A DNA stretch of 64,000 nucleotides from Psychrobacillus faecigallinarum (GCF_014836595.1 NZ_JACSQO010000011.1:69546-133545), one strand, 5' to 3'; shown: positions 8,844 through 17,605, counted from the stretch's first letter. Program-made: numbers and translations. The notes: generated from the sequence alone by a model not told the origin.

Positions 8844-10202
8844 TTATGATAAAGATTCTTTTTTAAAGGCTATTTCATTAGAAACTAATTGCTTCTCTAC
8901 TGCATAGTCTGCATGGTCTTCACGAATGAAACTCATAGCTATTGCGCCAAAGATTGCAGCAATACCAATTGCAAAAAAGTTAAACTGTGGCTGCAGATTA
9001 AAAGTTAATAAAATTCCCATATAAGTTGGAGCAACAATCGAACCGATACGTCCAAAAGCCATTGTACTTCCTAGAGCAGCTGCTCGAATATCGACAGAAT
9101 AATATTGAGCTACATATGCATTAGACATGTTTTGTAAACCGACTGATGCAGCACCTATAATGGCAATTAACCCATAAGCTATATAAATATTTTTTGAGTA
9201 GCCAATCAGTATTAATGAGATAGCCCCTACTAAGTAAAGTGGAATAAGGACACGTTTGAAACCAAGTAGTTGAATAATGTTACCGAAAATCATTGTACCA
9301 GTTATGGCACCAATTTGAAGTACTGCAACAAAGAACAGACTAGATTTCAGATTATAGCCTGCATTCATCATTAAAGTTGGAAGCCATGTATTTAGTGAAT
9401 ACATGAGGATAAATGTACAGAAGCAAGACAGCCAGAACATCATCGTGCTTAATCCAAGTTTGTTTTTAAAAAGATCACGAACCGATGACTTTTGTTGCTG
9501 TTCTTGATGGACATATTTAAATTGAACATCTTTAGAGATCATTGGGTTTATTTTTTGAAGGACTTTGACAAGACGTTTTGTATCCTTTTGTTTAATTAAA
9601 GAATTAATAGATTCTGGAATGATACGTATAGCAAAAGGCAACACAAGCAGTGGTAAGCCGGCTATCCAGTATACCGGTTGCCAACCGAATCTTTCGAGCA
9701 ATACCTGACCGCTAAACGAGGCTAGAATTGCACCAACGGAGTAACCGCAAAATATGATTGAAATAATTGCAGCACGGTGTTTGGACGGAGCGTATTCTGA
9801 TATTAAAGCTGCTATGTTTGGCATAACACCACCAAATCCTAAACCTGCAATAATACGAAAAACAATAAATAAAATCGGTGACGTTGCAAATCCAGATAAT
9901 AATGTAAAAAAGCTGAATAAGAAGGTCGTTAAAATAATAATACGCTTTCTTCCAAAACGATCTGAATACAGACCGAATAAAACAGCGCCAACTGCTGTAC
10001 CGATTGTCGTATAACTACTTATCGCCCCCGCTACTAAATCAGAGATTCCCCACTCCGCTTTTAACATTGGAATGGTTGCACCATAAATGACCACATCATA
10101 GCCGTCGAACATCATGATAAAAAATAAACAAAGAATAAGCACGTAATGAAAGACTTTCAATTTACTCTGATTAACTATTTCAATCGGGTTTACTGTTCTC
10201 AT
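8844..10202 (-). CDS. MFS transporter, aromatic acid:H+ symporter (AAHS) type
   Basis: A 452-residue protein with twelve predicted membrane segments. DGYD at residues 33-36 in the first membrane segment (FDGYDVVIYGATIP) and the loop GLYSDRFGRKR are the signature of the AAHS group, which imports benzoate, 4-hydroxybenzoate and similar acids. The start at 10202 follows AGGAGG; an upstream in-frame start is not used. The LysR gene immediately upstream on the same strand is the likely regulator. No aromatic degradation genes are nearby, so the substrate is inferred from family only. Confidence 0.85.
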   Translation of the reverse strand: MRTVNPIEIVNQSKLKVFHYVLILCLFFIMMFDGYDVVIYGATIPMLKAEWGISDLVAGAISSYTTIGTAVGAVLFGLYSDRFGRKRIIILTTFLFSFFTLLSGFATSPILFIVFRIIAGLGFGGVMPNIAALISEYAPSKHRAAIISIIFCGYSVGAILASFSGQVLLERFGWQPVYWIAGLPLLVLPFAIRIIPESINSLIKQKDTKRLVKVLQKINPMISKDVQFKYVHQEQQQKSSVRDLFKNKLGLSTMMFWLSCFCTFILMYSLNTWLPTLMMNAGYNLKSSLFFVAVLQIGAITGTMIFGNIIQLLGFKRVLIPLYLVGAISLILIGYSKNIYIAYGLIAIIGAASVGLQNMSNAYVAQYYSVDIRAAALGSTMAFGRIGSIVAPTYMGILLTFNLQPQFNFFAIGIAAIFGAIAMSFIREDHADYAVEKQLVSNEIAFKKESLS

Positions 10203-10377
10203 GGTACCTCCTATATACACGTAGTTTAAGGTAGATAATTAGCTATCATTTCTATTTGTCTCGCAACAGTTTGATAGAAAATAAAAGGATAGGCTATTAA
10301 AAAAGCAAAGCAATGTGTATGTAAGGAAATTTTAGCACTATACAATTGGTAGCATGTAACACTTATTAAGTATCTCT

Positions 10378-10400
10378 AGCTATAGTTTTAAACTATAGCT
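10378..10400. promoter_or_regulatory. palindrome at the end of the LysR gene, possible operator
   Basis: 10-bp arms AGCTATAGTT/AACTATAGCT around a 3-nt centre, overlapping the LysR stop codon and ~175 bp upstream of the transporter start. It has no T run in the transcribed direction, so it is a poor terminator. Its core TATAGTTTTAAA recurs upstream of the LysR gene (about 11339-11350), consistent with an operator used for both genes. Confidence 0.4.
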
Positions 10401-11310
10401 GAACTTGTTCTTCAGCAATTGTTTCTTTTAAATATTCAATATATATAGTCGCTAAAGGACTGTTTTTTACATTTTTATGTGTAATATATCCAACTGTAAT
10501 CCGTTCATCTACAAGTAAAGGAACTGAAACGATGTTATTACTATTTAGTTCATGACTTATCACACCAGTTGATATTGTATAACCATTAAGTCCAATCAAT
10601 AAATTAAAGAGTGTCGCTCGATCACTAACTCGTATATTCTTTGGCCTAGAAAAAGTACTTAAAATCTCCTCAGAAAAATAAAAAGAATTATAATCTCCTT
10701 GTTCAAAGGAAAGATAAGGATAAGGAATTAAATCTGATAAAGTTACAAATTCCTGCTTTGCTAGCGGATTTCTAGAGCTAATAAATACGTGAGGCTTTGC
10801 TTCAAACAGCTCTTGAAAGATGAGATTACCTTCTCTCAGGAATTTATAAATCACTTTTTTATTAAAATCATTTACATATAAAATACCAATTTCACTATGT
10901 AGATTTTTTACATCTTCAATAATTTCATAGGTTTTGGTTTCTCTTAATGTAAATTCGTATTCATCTCGATTGTATTCCTCTAGCAGACGGACAAATGCAC
11001 TTACCGCAAAAGCATAGTGCTGAGCTGATACAGAAAAGTGTTGCTGGGAAGATTGAATATTGGAATAGCGATTTTCCAGAAGATTTGCTTGTTCAACCAC
11101 TTGTCGAGCATAACCTAAAAACTCTGCGCCTTCAGGTGTCATAATAATTCCTTTATTAGTTCTTTGGAAAATGATAATCCCTATTTCATTTTCTAACTCC
11201 TTTAGTGCATTTGAAAGACTTGGCTGGCTAATGAATAAATTTTGTGCAGCCTTACTAATAGAACGACTTCTTGCAACTTCAATTACATATTTTAACTGTT
11301 GAAGTGTCAT
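10393..11310 (-). CDS. LysR-family transcriptional regulator
   Basis: A 305-residue protein. The N-terminal winged helix-turn-helix reads MTLQQLKYVIEVARSRSISKAAQNLFISQPSLSNALKELENEIGIIIFQR, the classic LysR start. The effector-binding domain fills residues ~90-295 and resembles regulators of transporters for small organic acids. The ATG is preceded by AAAGAGG. It lies directly upstream of the AAHS transporter on the same strand with a 190-bp gap, so separate transcription of the transporter under this regulator is likely. The ligand is unknown. Confidence 0.9.
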   Translation of the reverse strand: MTLQQLKYVIEVARSRSISKAAQNLFISQPSLSNALKELENEIGIIIFQRTNKGIIMTPEGAEFLGYARQVVEQANLLENRYSNIQSSQQHFSVSAQHYAFAVSAFVRLLEEYNRDEYEFTLRETKTYEIIEDVKNLHSEIGILYVNDFNKKVIYKFLREGNLIFQELFEAKPHVFISSRNPLAKQEFVTLSDLIPYPYLSFEQGDYNSFYFSEEILSTFSRPKNIRVSDRATLFNLLIGLNGYTISTGVISHELNSNNIVSVPLLVDERITVGYITHKNVKNSPLATIYIEYLKETIAEEQVQL

Positions 11311-11542
11311 TATTTTATACCTCTTTCTGATACTAATTTATAGTTTTAAAAGAAAGTGTGTCTCTCGTTCTCTATGATTTAGTTTTACTTCATTGAGATG
11401 TTCACACTAAATTGAACAACCAATACATTCTTCTAAATTTTTATGAGTATTTTAAAACATAACTTAAATTTTGTAATATTACAATAACTTTTAATTTCAC
11501 AACGCTTCCATTAATTCTTAAAACTTTTATTAAACACAAAAA

Positions 11543-11564
11543 AAGACAGTTAGCTAACTGTCTT
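11543..11564 (-). terminator. intrinsic terminator of the beta-propeller lipoprotein
   Basis: 8-bp stem AAGACAGT/ACTGTCTT with a 6-nt loop, followed on the minus strand by T6-7; 28 bp past the stop codon. Confidence 0.75.
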
Positions 11565-11591
11565 CTTTAAGTAAAAAGTAAATACCTCGCA

Positions 11592-12695
11592 CTATTTTAT
11601 ATATATAATGCTGCTGTTATAGTTTCTTTCATCCAGTTCTGTAACGGAAATTTTTTTACCTGAAGGGCTCCATTTGATTTTCGCATTTCTGACATTTGGA
11701 GCAATTTGTATGGATTTACCGGTTGATACATCGTACAGGTATAGTCCACTACTGTCTACATCGTTGATAACAGAATCTAATTGATATGCAACCATTTGCT
11801 GATTGGGAGACCAGGAAGCGCCAGTCACATCAGAACCTTCAGTAATAGTACTTTGTATATTTCCATCGGCATCAGCAATTTTTAGACTTTTCTTAGTCTC
11901 TGTTGCTTGAGTAACTAGCATTTGCTTTCCATCAGGCGAGAGTGTGATTCCATCCGCATTTTCCACTTGCAGATTCTTTTTTTCTTTGGTCACCAGATCC
12001 AGCATATATACCTGAAAGGTTGGACTGTCTGTAGTTATATAATAGATTTTTTCCTTCATTTTATGAACTGTGAACAATTGTTCCTCCTGAAGCTCGGCAA
12101 TTTGAGTTAGATTACCTCTCGTGTCAGCCATATATGCCCCTCCTGCATAGGAAGCACCGATTACATTTTGCTCGTCAGTCCACCCAGCTGTATAGGCGCT
12201 ACCAATAATGTCCTCCGTCACAGAAGATTGCCCCACGTCCTCCAAACTCATCAGATAATAGGCTACATCCCCAATAGAGTATTCATAATACAATAGATGT
12301 TTTTTATCTGGAGACAAAATTGCCCCACCAAGGAACATGTCTTTTTGGGCTTTTATCGTTTTAAACTCTTTTGTGTCCAATTTGTACTCATATATACTTC
12401 TAGGGTAGAACTCTGCATTCTCTAAGAGACTCATTTTTCCAAGTTCTTGGTTTTCTTTTGCAAGGACAACGGTCTGTTCATCGATCCAGTCGGAAATTTC
12501 CATTCCCTCGTATTTTTCAATTTTTTCGATTGTAACAAAGTCTAAATCGTTTTCGTTACTTTCGTTTTCATTATCGACAATGCTATCATCTGGCTCTTCA
12601 ATGTCTTTACTATTTTCTTCTTGCATACTGCAAGCAGAAAGAGTCAATACGACTAAGAGGAGGACAGTAATTTTGACAAATCCTAAATTTTTCAT
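11592..12695 (-). CDS. lipoprotein with TolB/WD40-like beta-propeller
   Basis: A 367-residue protein. The signal ends in LTLSAC with the lipidated cysteine at residue 22, followed by an acidic Asn/Asp/Glu linker. The body contains repeated propeller blades of the form LSPDKKHLLYY, LSPDGKQMLVT, WSPNQQMVAYQ and WSPSGKKISVT, as in TolB-type six- or seven-bladed domains. ATG at 12695 is preferred because AAGGAGATG lies just upstream; a frame 13 codons longer lacks such a site. It is probably an extracytoplasmic binding or scaffold protein, with partner unknown. Confidence 0.82.
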   Translation of the reverse strand: MKNLGFVKITVLLLVVLTLSACSMQEENSKDIEEPDDSIVDNENESNENDLDFVTIEKIEKYEGMEISDWIDEQTVVLAKENQELGKMSLLENAEFYPRSIYEYKLDTKEFKTIKAQKDMFLGGAILSPDKKHLLYYEYSIGDVAYYLMSLEDVGQSSVTEDIIGSAYTAGWTDEQNVIGASYAGGAYMADTRGNLTQIAELQEEQLFTVHKMKEKIYYITTDSPTFQVYMLDLVTKEKKNLQVENADGITLSPDGKQMLVTQATETKKSLKIADADGNIQSTITEGSDVTGASWSPNQQMVAYQLDSVINDVDSSGLYLYDVSTGKSIQIAPNVRNAKIKWSPSGKKISVTELDERNYNSSIIYIK

Positions 12696-12895
12696 TTGAA
12701 TCATCTCCTTGTCTATTATCATATGTAAAAACATCTAATATCCTAAACTACTAATTAAATAATTATACTTATACAACAAATAAAATGATCCTAGTCGTAT
12801 TCCCCTCTTTAAGTAACCTGACACGTTTTCAAGATTCTACTTCCTAATTAATTATACCATAAAATGGTAATTGGAAGTTTAGGAAACAGCCAAAT

Positions 12896-12927
12896 AAAAA
12901 AACGAAATCCATCATTGGAATTCGTTT
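12896..12927 (-). terminator. intrinsic terminator-like hairpin
   Basis: 14-bp stem with one mismatch and a 4-nt loop, with A and T tails. It lies ~170 bp beyond the DegV stop. It resembles the rlmCD terminator at 17780-17807 in stem sequence, and is followed by an rlmCD-like tail relic (see the next entry). Confidence 0.65.
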
Positions 12928-12945
12928 TTCTTATCCTAATTTTAA

Positions 12946-12969
12946 CTTAGCGACCACTTCACAATATGT
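12946..12969 (-). pseudogene. possible relic of an rlmCD-like 3' end
   Basis: About 24 bases match the final codons of rlmCD. Read on the minus strand it gives CEVVA against [10 protein letters not shown] in the intact gene. Like the real gene, it is followed by an ACGAA..TTCGT terminator hairpin. The match is very short; duplication with decay is the likely explanation, chance is possible. Confidence 0.35.
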
Positions 12970-13096
12970 TTAGTGTATATGGTAAATAGGAGATGTTGGT
13001 GAGTTTTAAAGAAAGTGCTTGATTCGCTTAGACACACAACGCGACCAGTACTTATAAGTAACTTTATAACTCATTGATGTTTTTTCAGAACTTTTT

Positions 13097-13948
13097 CTAA
13101 TTTTCTACCCCTGCAATCCCAAAGCCTCCAGGTCCAGCATGGGTAGAAATCATTGCACCAGCTTGCATCCATGTTACATTTTCGAAGCCTGTTTCCTTTG
13201 CGATTTCATCCACTTGCCTCTTAATACTTTCATCAAGTCCGATAGAATAGATCAAATACAGCTGTTTTCTATCAATATCATATTGGTTTAAGTAATCTTG
13301 CATGAGCTTTTCCGCTACGATGCTCATTTTCCCACGATATTTTCTCGTTGAAACAAGCTTGCCTTCTTTTAGCTCAATGCAGGGCTTTATTTTTAATAAT
13401 GACCCTCCAATGTAAGCCATGTTACTTACGCGCCCACCCGATTTTAGAAAGTCCAAACTGCCTGGTATGAAAGCCAGCTTTGTTTTAGGAACGATAGATT
13501 CTATTTTTTCTATTAGCTGATTATGATCAATGGAAGGTTCTTCCTCCATTAAATTGGCAGCATACAGCACAACTGCAGCTAATCCTCCTGTCACGTTTAG
13601 CGTATCAATTAGGAAAAGATTTTCAAAATCCTCCGCTGCAATTAAAGCACTTTGAAAGGAAGCAGATGCTTTTGATGTATATCCAATGTGAATAATGATG
13701 CTCTCAGGAAAATTTGTTCTGATTTTCGTAAACAATTCATGATACTCATGTGTATTCGTTGCTGTTGTAGATGGAATTTTTTTTGTGCGACTATGATAAT
13801 CGAAGACATCTTCTACAGGTAACTCACCATCTAAATAATCCTTCCCATCCATAATGACGTGCATCGGTACCACTTGAATTTGATGTTTTTCAACCAGGTC
13901 CTTCGGTAAATCCGCTCCACTCTCTGTTGATAAAATTATCCTTCTCAT
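13097..13948 (-). CDS. DegV-family fatty-acid-binding protein
   Basis: A 283-residue protein, the usual DegV length. STESGADLP at the N-terminus, the PSTTATNTHEYHELF segment with the conserved Thr/Ser that binds the fatty-acid carboxylate, and FLKSGGRVSNMAYIGGSLLKIKP in the second half are family marks. Related proteins (FakB) deliver fatty acids to the FakA kinase for phospholipid synthesis. No fakA lies nearby, and Bacillales carry several such genes, so the specific fatty acid cannot be told. Cytoplasmic, monocistronic. Confidence 0.9.
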   Translation of the reverse strand: MRRIILSTESGADLPKDLVEKHQIQVVPMHVIMDGKDYLDGELPVEDVFDYHSRTKKIPSTTATNTHEYHELFTKIRTNFPESIIIHIGYTSKASASFQSALIAAEDFENLFLIDTLNVTGGLAAVVLYAANLMEEEPSIDHNQLIEKIESIVPKTKLAFIPGSLDFLKSGGRVSNMAYIGGSLLKIKPCIELKEGKLVSTRKYRGKMSIVAEKLMQDYLNQYDIDRKQLYLIYSIGLDESIKRQVDEIAKETGFENVTWMQAGAMISTHAGPGGFGIAGVEN

Positions 13949-14210
13949 AGTACATCCCCTTCAAATAACGCATGCAATGCTGCGTACTTATTTATTTTAT
14001 TTATCCTAAATATACACTAAAAGGGGAAAATATACAGATTAATAAACAGAAGATTTCCGTATGTAGTGGAATATTAACACTAAGTTAAACAGATAAAAGA
14101 AGGTATTAAGCTTAGCAATGACGTAAAACCACCTATTCTTTTTCGGTTTAATTTCTACAATACTTACTTATCCCCATTCTTATCTGATTAAAAATAGGAT
14201 AAATATAAAA

Positions 14211-14252
14211 CAGACGGTTTAGAAATGCATTATCGCACTACTAAACCGTCTG
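14211..14252 (-). terminator. terminator of the thiamine operon (probable)
   Basis: Perfect 12-bp stem CAGACGGTTTAG/CTAAACCGTCTG with an 18-nt loop, followed on the minus strand by TTTTATATTTA. It is ~210 bp past thiE, with the rlmCD-like relic in between. Confidence 0.65.
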
Positions 14253-14262
14253 CTTAGTTACT

Positions 14263-14318
14263 TTAAACTAATTCCAACCATGCCACTGCTTCGCATTATG
14301 TGGCAATACTTTGATGCT
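14263..14318 (-). pseudogene. relic of an rlmCD-like 3' end
   Basis: On the minus strand the last codons before the stop at 14263 read EAVAWLELV, against EAVAWLELS at the end of the intact rlmCD (17816-19177). Upstream, partly matching bases continue for ~25 nt with a small deletion, and then homology stops. This is a decayed tail of a second rRNA uracil methyltransferase gene; it is not part of the thiamine operon. Confidence 0.5.
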
Positions 14319-14460
14319 GGTGGTTTAAGCAATTAGCTAGGACTTGCTATAGTTAAAGGTAGCCTTTTCATATTTATCTTCATACTTCAATGCGTATAAT
14401 GATTAATGAAGTTATAGATTTTATAACAAATTATATTTGTATTAACTACGAAAATTCACT

Positions 14461-15072
14461 TTAAATTTCTCTAACAGTCTTCCAAATATCTTCACTAAGA
14501 CTAATGGCAGAAATAACTGCAACACCATTAGCCCCAGCTTCACGTACGATGCTACTGTTTGTTGGTGAAATACCACCAATTGCTACAATGGGGACATTCG
14601 GATAGTCAGTTCTTGCTTTCTTTAAAAATGCAACCCCTGCTGGTGGTTCGGCATCTTTTTTTGATGATGTTTCAAAAATGGGTCCAATCCCAACATAATC
14701 TGCACCATTTGCAATCGCCTTTTCCAGTTCCTCCATCGTATGCACAGAAACACCGATGATTTTATTTTCTGCACGCTTACGAAACATTTCAATATTTAAA
14801 TCATCCTGACCAACATGAATCCCATCAGCATTAAGCTTTAAGGCTAGCTCTACATCGTCATTTATTAGAAATGGCACTTTGTAAGCGTGACATAAACTTT
14901 GGCATTTACGTGCAAATTGTACATAGGAATCGCCAGTAAGTGCATTTTCACCCTTTTCTCTTAATTGAAACATCGTAATACCGGCTTGTAATGCTGCTTC
15001 TAACACCACTAAAGGATCACGCCTACAATTAATCGTACCCATAATAAAATATTTATCGAGATTTAGTGACAT
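14461..15072 (-). CDS. thiE: thiamine phosphate synthase ThiE
   Basis: A 203-residue TIM-barrel enzyme joining HMP-pyrophosphate to the thiazole phosphate to give thiamine monophosphate. Family motifs: MFQLREKG near residue 35, the NDDVELALKLNADGIHVGQDD segment, GIGPIFETSSKKDAEPPAG for the diphosphate, and a C-terminal AIGGISPTN. It is slightly shorter than B. subtilis ThiE. It overlaps thiD by ten bases and is the last gene of tenA-thiM-thiD-thiE, governed by the two TPP riboswitches upstream of tenA. Confidence 0.95.
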   Translation of the reverse strand: MSLNLDKYFIMGTINCRRDPLVVLEAALQAGITMFQLREKGENALTGDSYVQFARKCQSLCHAYKVPFLINDDVELALKLNADGIHVGQDDLNIEMFRKRAENKIIGVSVHTMEELEKAIANGADYVGIGPIFETSSKKDAEPPAGVAFLKKARTDYPNVPIVAIGGISPTNSSIVREAGANGVAVISAISLSEDIWKTVREI

Positions 15073-15875
15073 ACAACATCACACTTCCCCTCAAGCTGAC
15101 GATAGACAAAATGATTCGTTGGACCAAAACCATGCCCAATATTTAATGGATTGCTAATCGCTAAATGGACAAATTTTTTCGCTTCCAAAACGGCTTCTTG
15201 CAAAGATTTTCCTTTTGCTATTTCTGCTGTTAATGCTGCTGAAAATGTACAGCCTGTTCCGTGCGTATGTTTAGTTTCAAATCGATTCGTTTCTAAGACA
15301 AAAGGAACCTCCCCTTTTATAAACACCGCATCAATCGCTTTGTCACCAGCTAAATGTCCACCTTTCATAACCACACATTGTACCCCAAGGGAGATAATAT
15401 CTTGAGCAGCTAGAAATAGTTCTTGTTCCGTATGAATGGAGCGACCACTTATGACCTCGGCTTCTGGTATATTTGGTGTGCAAACAGTTGCAATGGGTAG
15501 CAGCTTATTTTTAAGAGCTTGTATAGACTCTTGTTGAAGCAAGCTGGCGCCGCCCTTCGCAATCATCACAGGGTCAACGATAAGAGGTAAGCCTCTATTT
15601 TTAAGTGTAGCAGCGACACACTCAATAATCTCTGAATTAAATAACATGCCTGTTTTAATCGCTGTCACATTAAAATCTTCAAGGACCGCCTTCAATTGTG
15701 CTTCTACAAATTGTACTGTTGTTGGAAAAATGCCATGTACACCTAACGTATTTTGGGCGGTTAAGGCAGTGATAACACTTGTACCAAATACACCAAGCTC
15801 TTGAAACGTTTTAATATCTGCCTGAATGCCTGCTCCGCCTCCACTATCTGAACCCGCTATCGTTAATGTAATCAT
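15063..15875 (-). CDS. thiD: HMP/HMP-phosphate kinase ThiD
   Basis: A 270-residue ribokinase-fold enzyme that phosphorylates hydroxymethylpyrimidine twice. AGSDSGGGAGIQADIKTF at residues 7-24, AIKTGML, DPVMIAKGG and the anion-hole motif THGTGCTFSAALTA identify it. Its ATG overlaps the thiM stop (ATGA), and it overlaps thiE, showing tight translational coupling. ThiD alone would also make pyridoxal phosphate in related enzymes, but the context fixes its job in thiamine synthesis. Confidence 0.95.
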   Translation of the reverse strand: MITLTIAGSDSGGGAGIQADIKTFQELGVFGTSVITALTAQNTLGVHGIFPTTVQFVEAQLKAVLEDFNVTAIKTGMLFNSEIIECVAATLKNRGLPLIVDPVMIAKGGASLLQQESIQALKNKLLPIATVCTPNIPEAEVISGRSIHTEQELFLAAQDIISLGVQCVVMKGGHLAGDKAIDAVFIKGEVPFVLETNRFETKHTHGTGCTFSAALTAEIAKGKSLQEAVLEAKKFVHLAISNPLNIGHGFGPTNHFVYRQLEGKCDVVCH

Positions 15876-16615
15876 TGGTGTCCCTCCGCTAAATATTCAA
15901 GTTGATTTAGAAAATTCATATGGAATGTCCCAATCGTTGAATACGCATTTGAGCTTGCTTGTTTATAATCACGAAGTAGATTCGCAAGATCTTCGAATGC
16001 ATTTTCACAGCTTGCGAGCTCTGCTGCACAAAGGGCACTTAATAGACAGCCACTTCCTGTCATTTTCGTTACCTTTTCATGACCACCTACGATCCATTCT
16101 ATTCTGATACCATCTGTAATCACATCTTGCTTACCTGTCACAATCACAAGACAGTTATATTTGTTTGCAACATGCATGGCCGTCTCAGCTACATCAAGTT
16201 CACCCACGCCACTATCGACGCCTTTTGCTTGCCAAGTAACACCTGCAATAGCCGCGAGTTCTCCGACATTACACCGAATTAAATTAATTTTAAGTTGTTG
16301 TAATATTTCCATCGTTGTTTCTAATCGAAAATTCGTTGCCCCTGCACCGACGGGATCAAAAACTATAGGAATGTTCTTCACATTCGCACTGTTTCCTGCT
16401 AGAAGCATTGATTTTATAGTCTGTTCATTTAATGTGCCGATATTTAATAAAAGCGCATTCGATTTTGATGCCATTTCCGCCGCTTCTTTAACCGCATCGG
16501 CCATCACAGGTGAAGCTCCTATTGCTAGTAAGCCATTTGCTGTAAAATTGGCCACGACATAGTTGGTGATACAATGCACTAAAGGTTTTTGTAGATTAAT
16601 TTTTTGTAGGCTCAT
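15872..16615 (-). CDS. thiM: hydroxyethylthiazole kinase ThiM
   Basis: A 247-residue ribokinase-fold kinase that salvages the thiazole moiety. Motifs: VHCITNYVVANFTANGLLAIGASPVMAD at the N-terminus, DPVGAGAT mid-protein, and the catalytic KMTGSGCLLSAL. The start ATG at 16615 lies 20 bases inside the end of tenA, with AAAGGGG upstream. ThiM without a thiG/thiF set nearby means this locus is dedicated to salvage of thiazole and pyrimidine pieces. Confidence 0.95.
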   Translation of the reverse strand: MSLQKINLQKPLVHCITNYVVANFTANGLLAIGASPVMADAVKEAAEMASKSNALLLNIGTLNEQTIKSMLLAGNSANVKNIPIVFDPVGAGATNFRLETTMEILQQLKINLIRCNVGELAAIAGVTWQAKGVDSGVGELDVAETAMHVANKYNCLVIVTGKQDVITDGIRIEWIVGGHEKVTKMTGSGCLLSALCAAELASCENAFEDLANLLRDYKQASSNAYSTIGTFHMNFLNQLEYLAEGHQ

Positions 16616-17285
16616 TCATATACACCCCTTTTGTCCAATTTTGCATCGTCCATGGCATTTCCCAAAACATCCACTCGTAATAACAGCTTTTTTCAAAATG
16701 TGCCTTTAAAACCTTTTGTTTCATGGGCTGTTCCTTCGCAAAACGATTTAACATCGACTTTTGCTTATTAATCGATTGAAGCATTTCGTCAGATGCATAT
16801 AATGCAATCCATTGCGCATACAGCGGTATATTCGGACGAGCATACTTAAGCTGTTGCCCAATTTCTTGATAGAGCCAAGGGCAAGGTAATATAGCAGCAA
16901 ATGCTTCTGCTACATCGCCATTATGGACTGCATTGTACATATGACTCACATAATTATAAGTAGCTGGTGCCACCTCAAAATTTTCAATTTCTTCGGCCGT
17001 TACATTTAAGTCTTGAAAAGTTGTACGGTGAAGCTCAAGCTCTGCTTCATGAATAAATCTCGCACTGTTTAAAAAGTACTGAATGTCCTCATCATTTGTT
17101 GCCTTTGCAGCTGCTAAAGCTAAGACTTTTGTGTAATGCTTTAAATAATACGCATCCTGTAGCATATAAAACTTGAACTTTTCGAGTGGTAAACTACCAT
17201 CAGCAATACCTTGCACAAACGGATGGTTAAAACTAGCCTCCCAATAAAATTGCGTCTCCTGTCTAACTTTTTCACAAAACTCCAT
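16596..17285 (-). CDS. tenA: aminopyrimidine aminohydrolase TenA
   Basis: A 229-residue all-helical enzyme that hydrolyses aminomethyl-pyrimidine breakdown products of thiamine, feeding HMP to ThiD. FYMLQDAYYLKHYTKVLALA and the catalytic-cysteine segment LPCPWLYQEIG are family marks. The start at 17285 is fixed by AAGGAGGAC six bases upstream; the reading frame also runs open through the riboswitch terminator, but that part is not coding. First gene of the tenA-thiM-thiD-thiE operon. Confidence 0.94.
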   Translation of the reverse strand: MEFCEKVRQETQFYWEASFNHPFVQGIADGSLPLEKFKFYMLQDAYYLKHYTKVLALAAAKATNDEDIQYFLNSARFIHEAELELHRTTFQDLNVTAEEIENFEVAPATYNYVSHMYNAVHNGDVAEAFAAILPCPWLYQEIGQQLKYARPNIPLYAQWIALYASDEMLQSINKQKSMLNRFAKEQPMKQKVLKAHFEKSCYYEWMFWEMPWTMQNWTKGVYMNEPTKN

Positions 17286-17320
17286 TTTTTTGTCCTCCTT
17301 AATTGGTGGACGTAAGTGCA

Positions 17321-17346
17321 AAAAAGGCGCCTCTAATAGAGACGCC
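17321..17346 (-). terminator. expression-platform terminator of the tenA-proximal TPP riboswitch
   Basis: 9-bp stem GGCGTCTCT/AGAGGCGCC (one G-U pair) with a tight loop, then T6 on the minus strand, between the proximal aptamer and the tenA ribosome site. Confidence 0.85.
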
Positions 17347-17373
17347 CAAAAAGTGTAGACTACACCCATGATT

Positions 17374-17448
17374 GCTCCCTACGCCAGTGTTAACTGTCAG
17401 GTTCTAAGGGTCAGGTTTTAACCTTCTCAACACAATGTGTCCCCCCGC
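17374..17448 (-). ncRNA. TPP riboswitch 2 (proximal to tenA)
   Basis: On the minus strand the THI-box elements appear in order: GGGGGGACAC, TTGAGA, ACCTGACCCTTAGAACCTGA, then a GTTAACACTGGCG arm and GTAGGGAGCAA. These match the conserved CUGAGA and ACCCUU.GAACCUGA and GCG.AGGGA blocks of the TPP aptamer. It is followed by its own terminator (17321-17346), so TPP should shut off tenA-thiMDE. Confidence 0.93.
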
Positions 17449-17470
17449 AATTAAAGTATTTGCAAAAGAA

Positions 17471-17499
17471 AAGCTCCACGTAAATAATACGCGGAGCTT
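17471..17499 (-). terminator. expression-platform terminator of the distal TPP riboswitch
   Basis: 12-bp stem (one G-U pair), loop of 5, arms 17471-17482 and 17488-17499, then TTTTCTTTT on the minus strand. It separates the two aptamers. Confidence 0.85.
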
Positions 17500-17530
17500 A
17501 AGTAAGTACATATTGATCATCGTGTACTTT

Positions 17531-17605
17531 GCTCCCTACGTCCGTATTAACAGCCAGGTTCTAAGGGTCAGGTTTTACCTTCTCAACACAAACGTGTCCC
17601 CCTGC
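17531..17605 (-). ncRNA. TPP riboswitch 1 (distal, first transcribed)
   Basis: Second complete THI-box on the same leader: GCAGGGGGACAC, TTGAGAAGG, ACCTGACCCTTAGAACCTGG, TTAATACGGACGTAGGGAGCA. It is highly similar to the proximal copy and probably arose by duplication. Both carry all the core TPP-binding blocks, so two independent termination decisions precede tenA. Confidence 0.93.

Noticed and set aside
9754..10014. Plus-strand frame opposite the MFS gene
   Set aside because: A shadow of the transporter in another frame; no ribosome site and low-complexity product.
10378..10400. Intrinsic terminator for the LysR gene
   Set aside because: A good stem but no T run on the minus-strand side; better explained as an operator.
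17286..17369. 28-residue N-terminal extension of TenA
   Set aside because: The frame is open by chance through the riboswitch terminator; the true ribosome site lies right before 17285.
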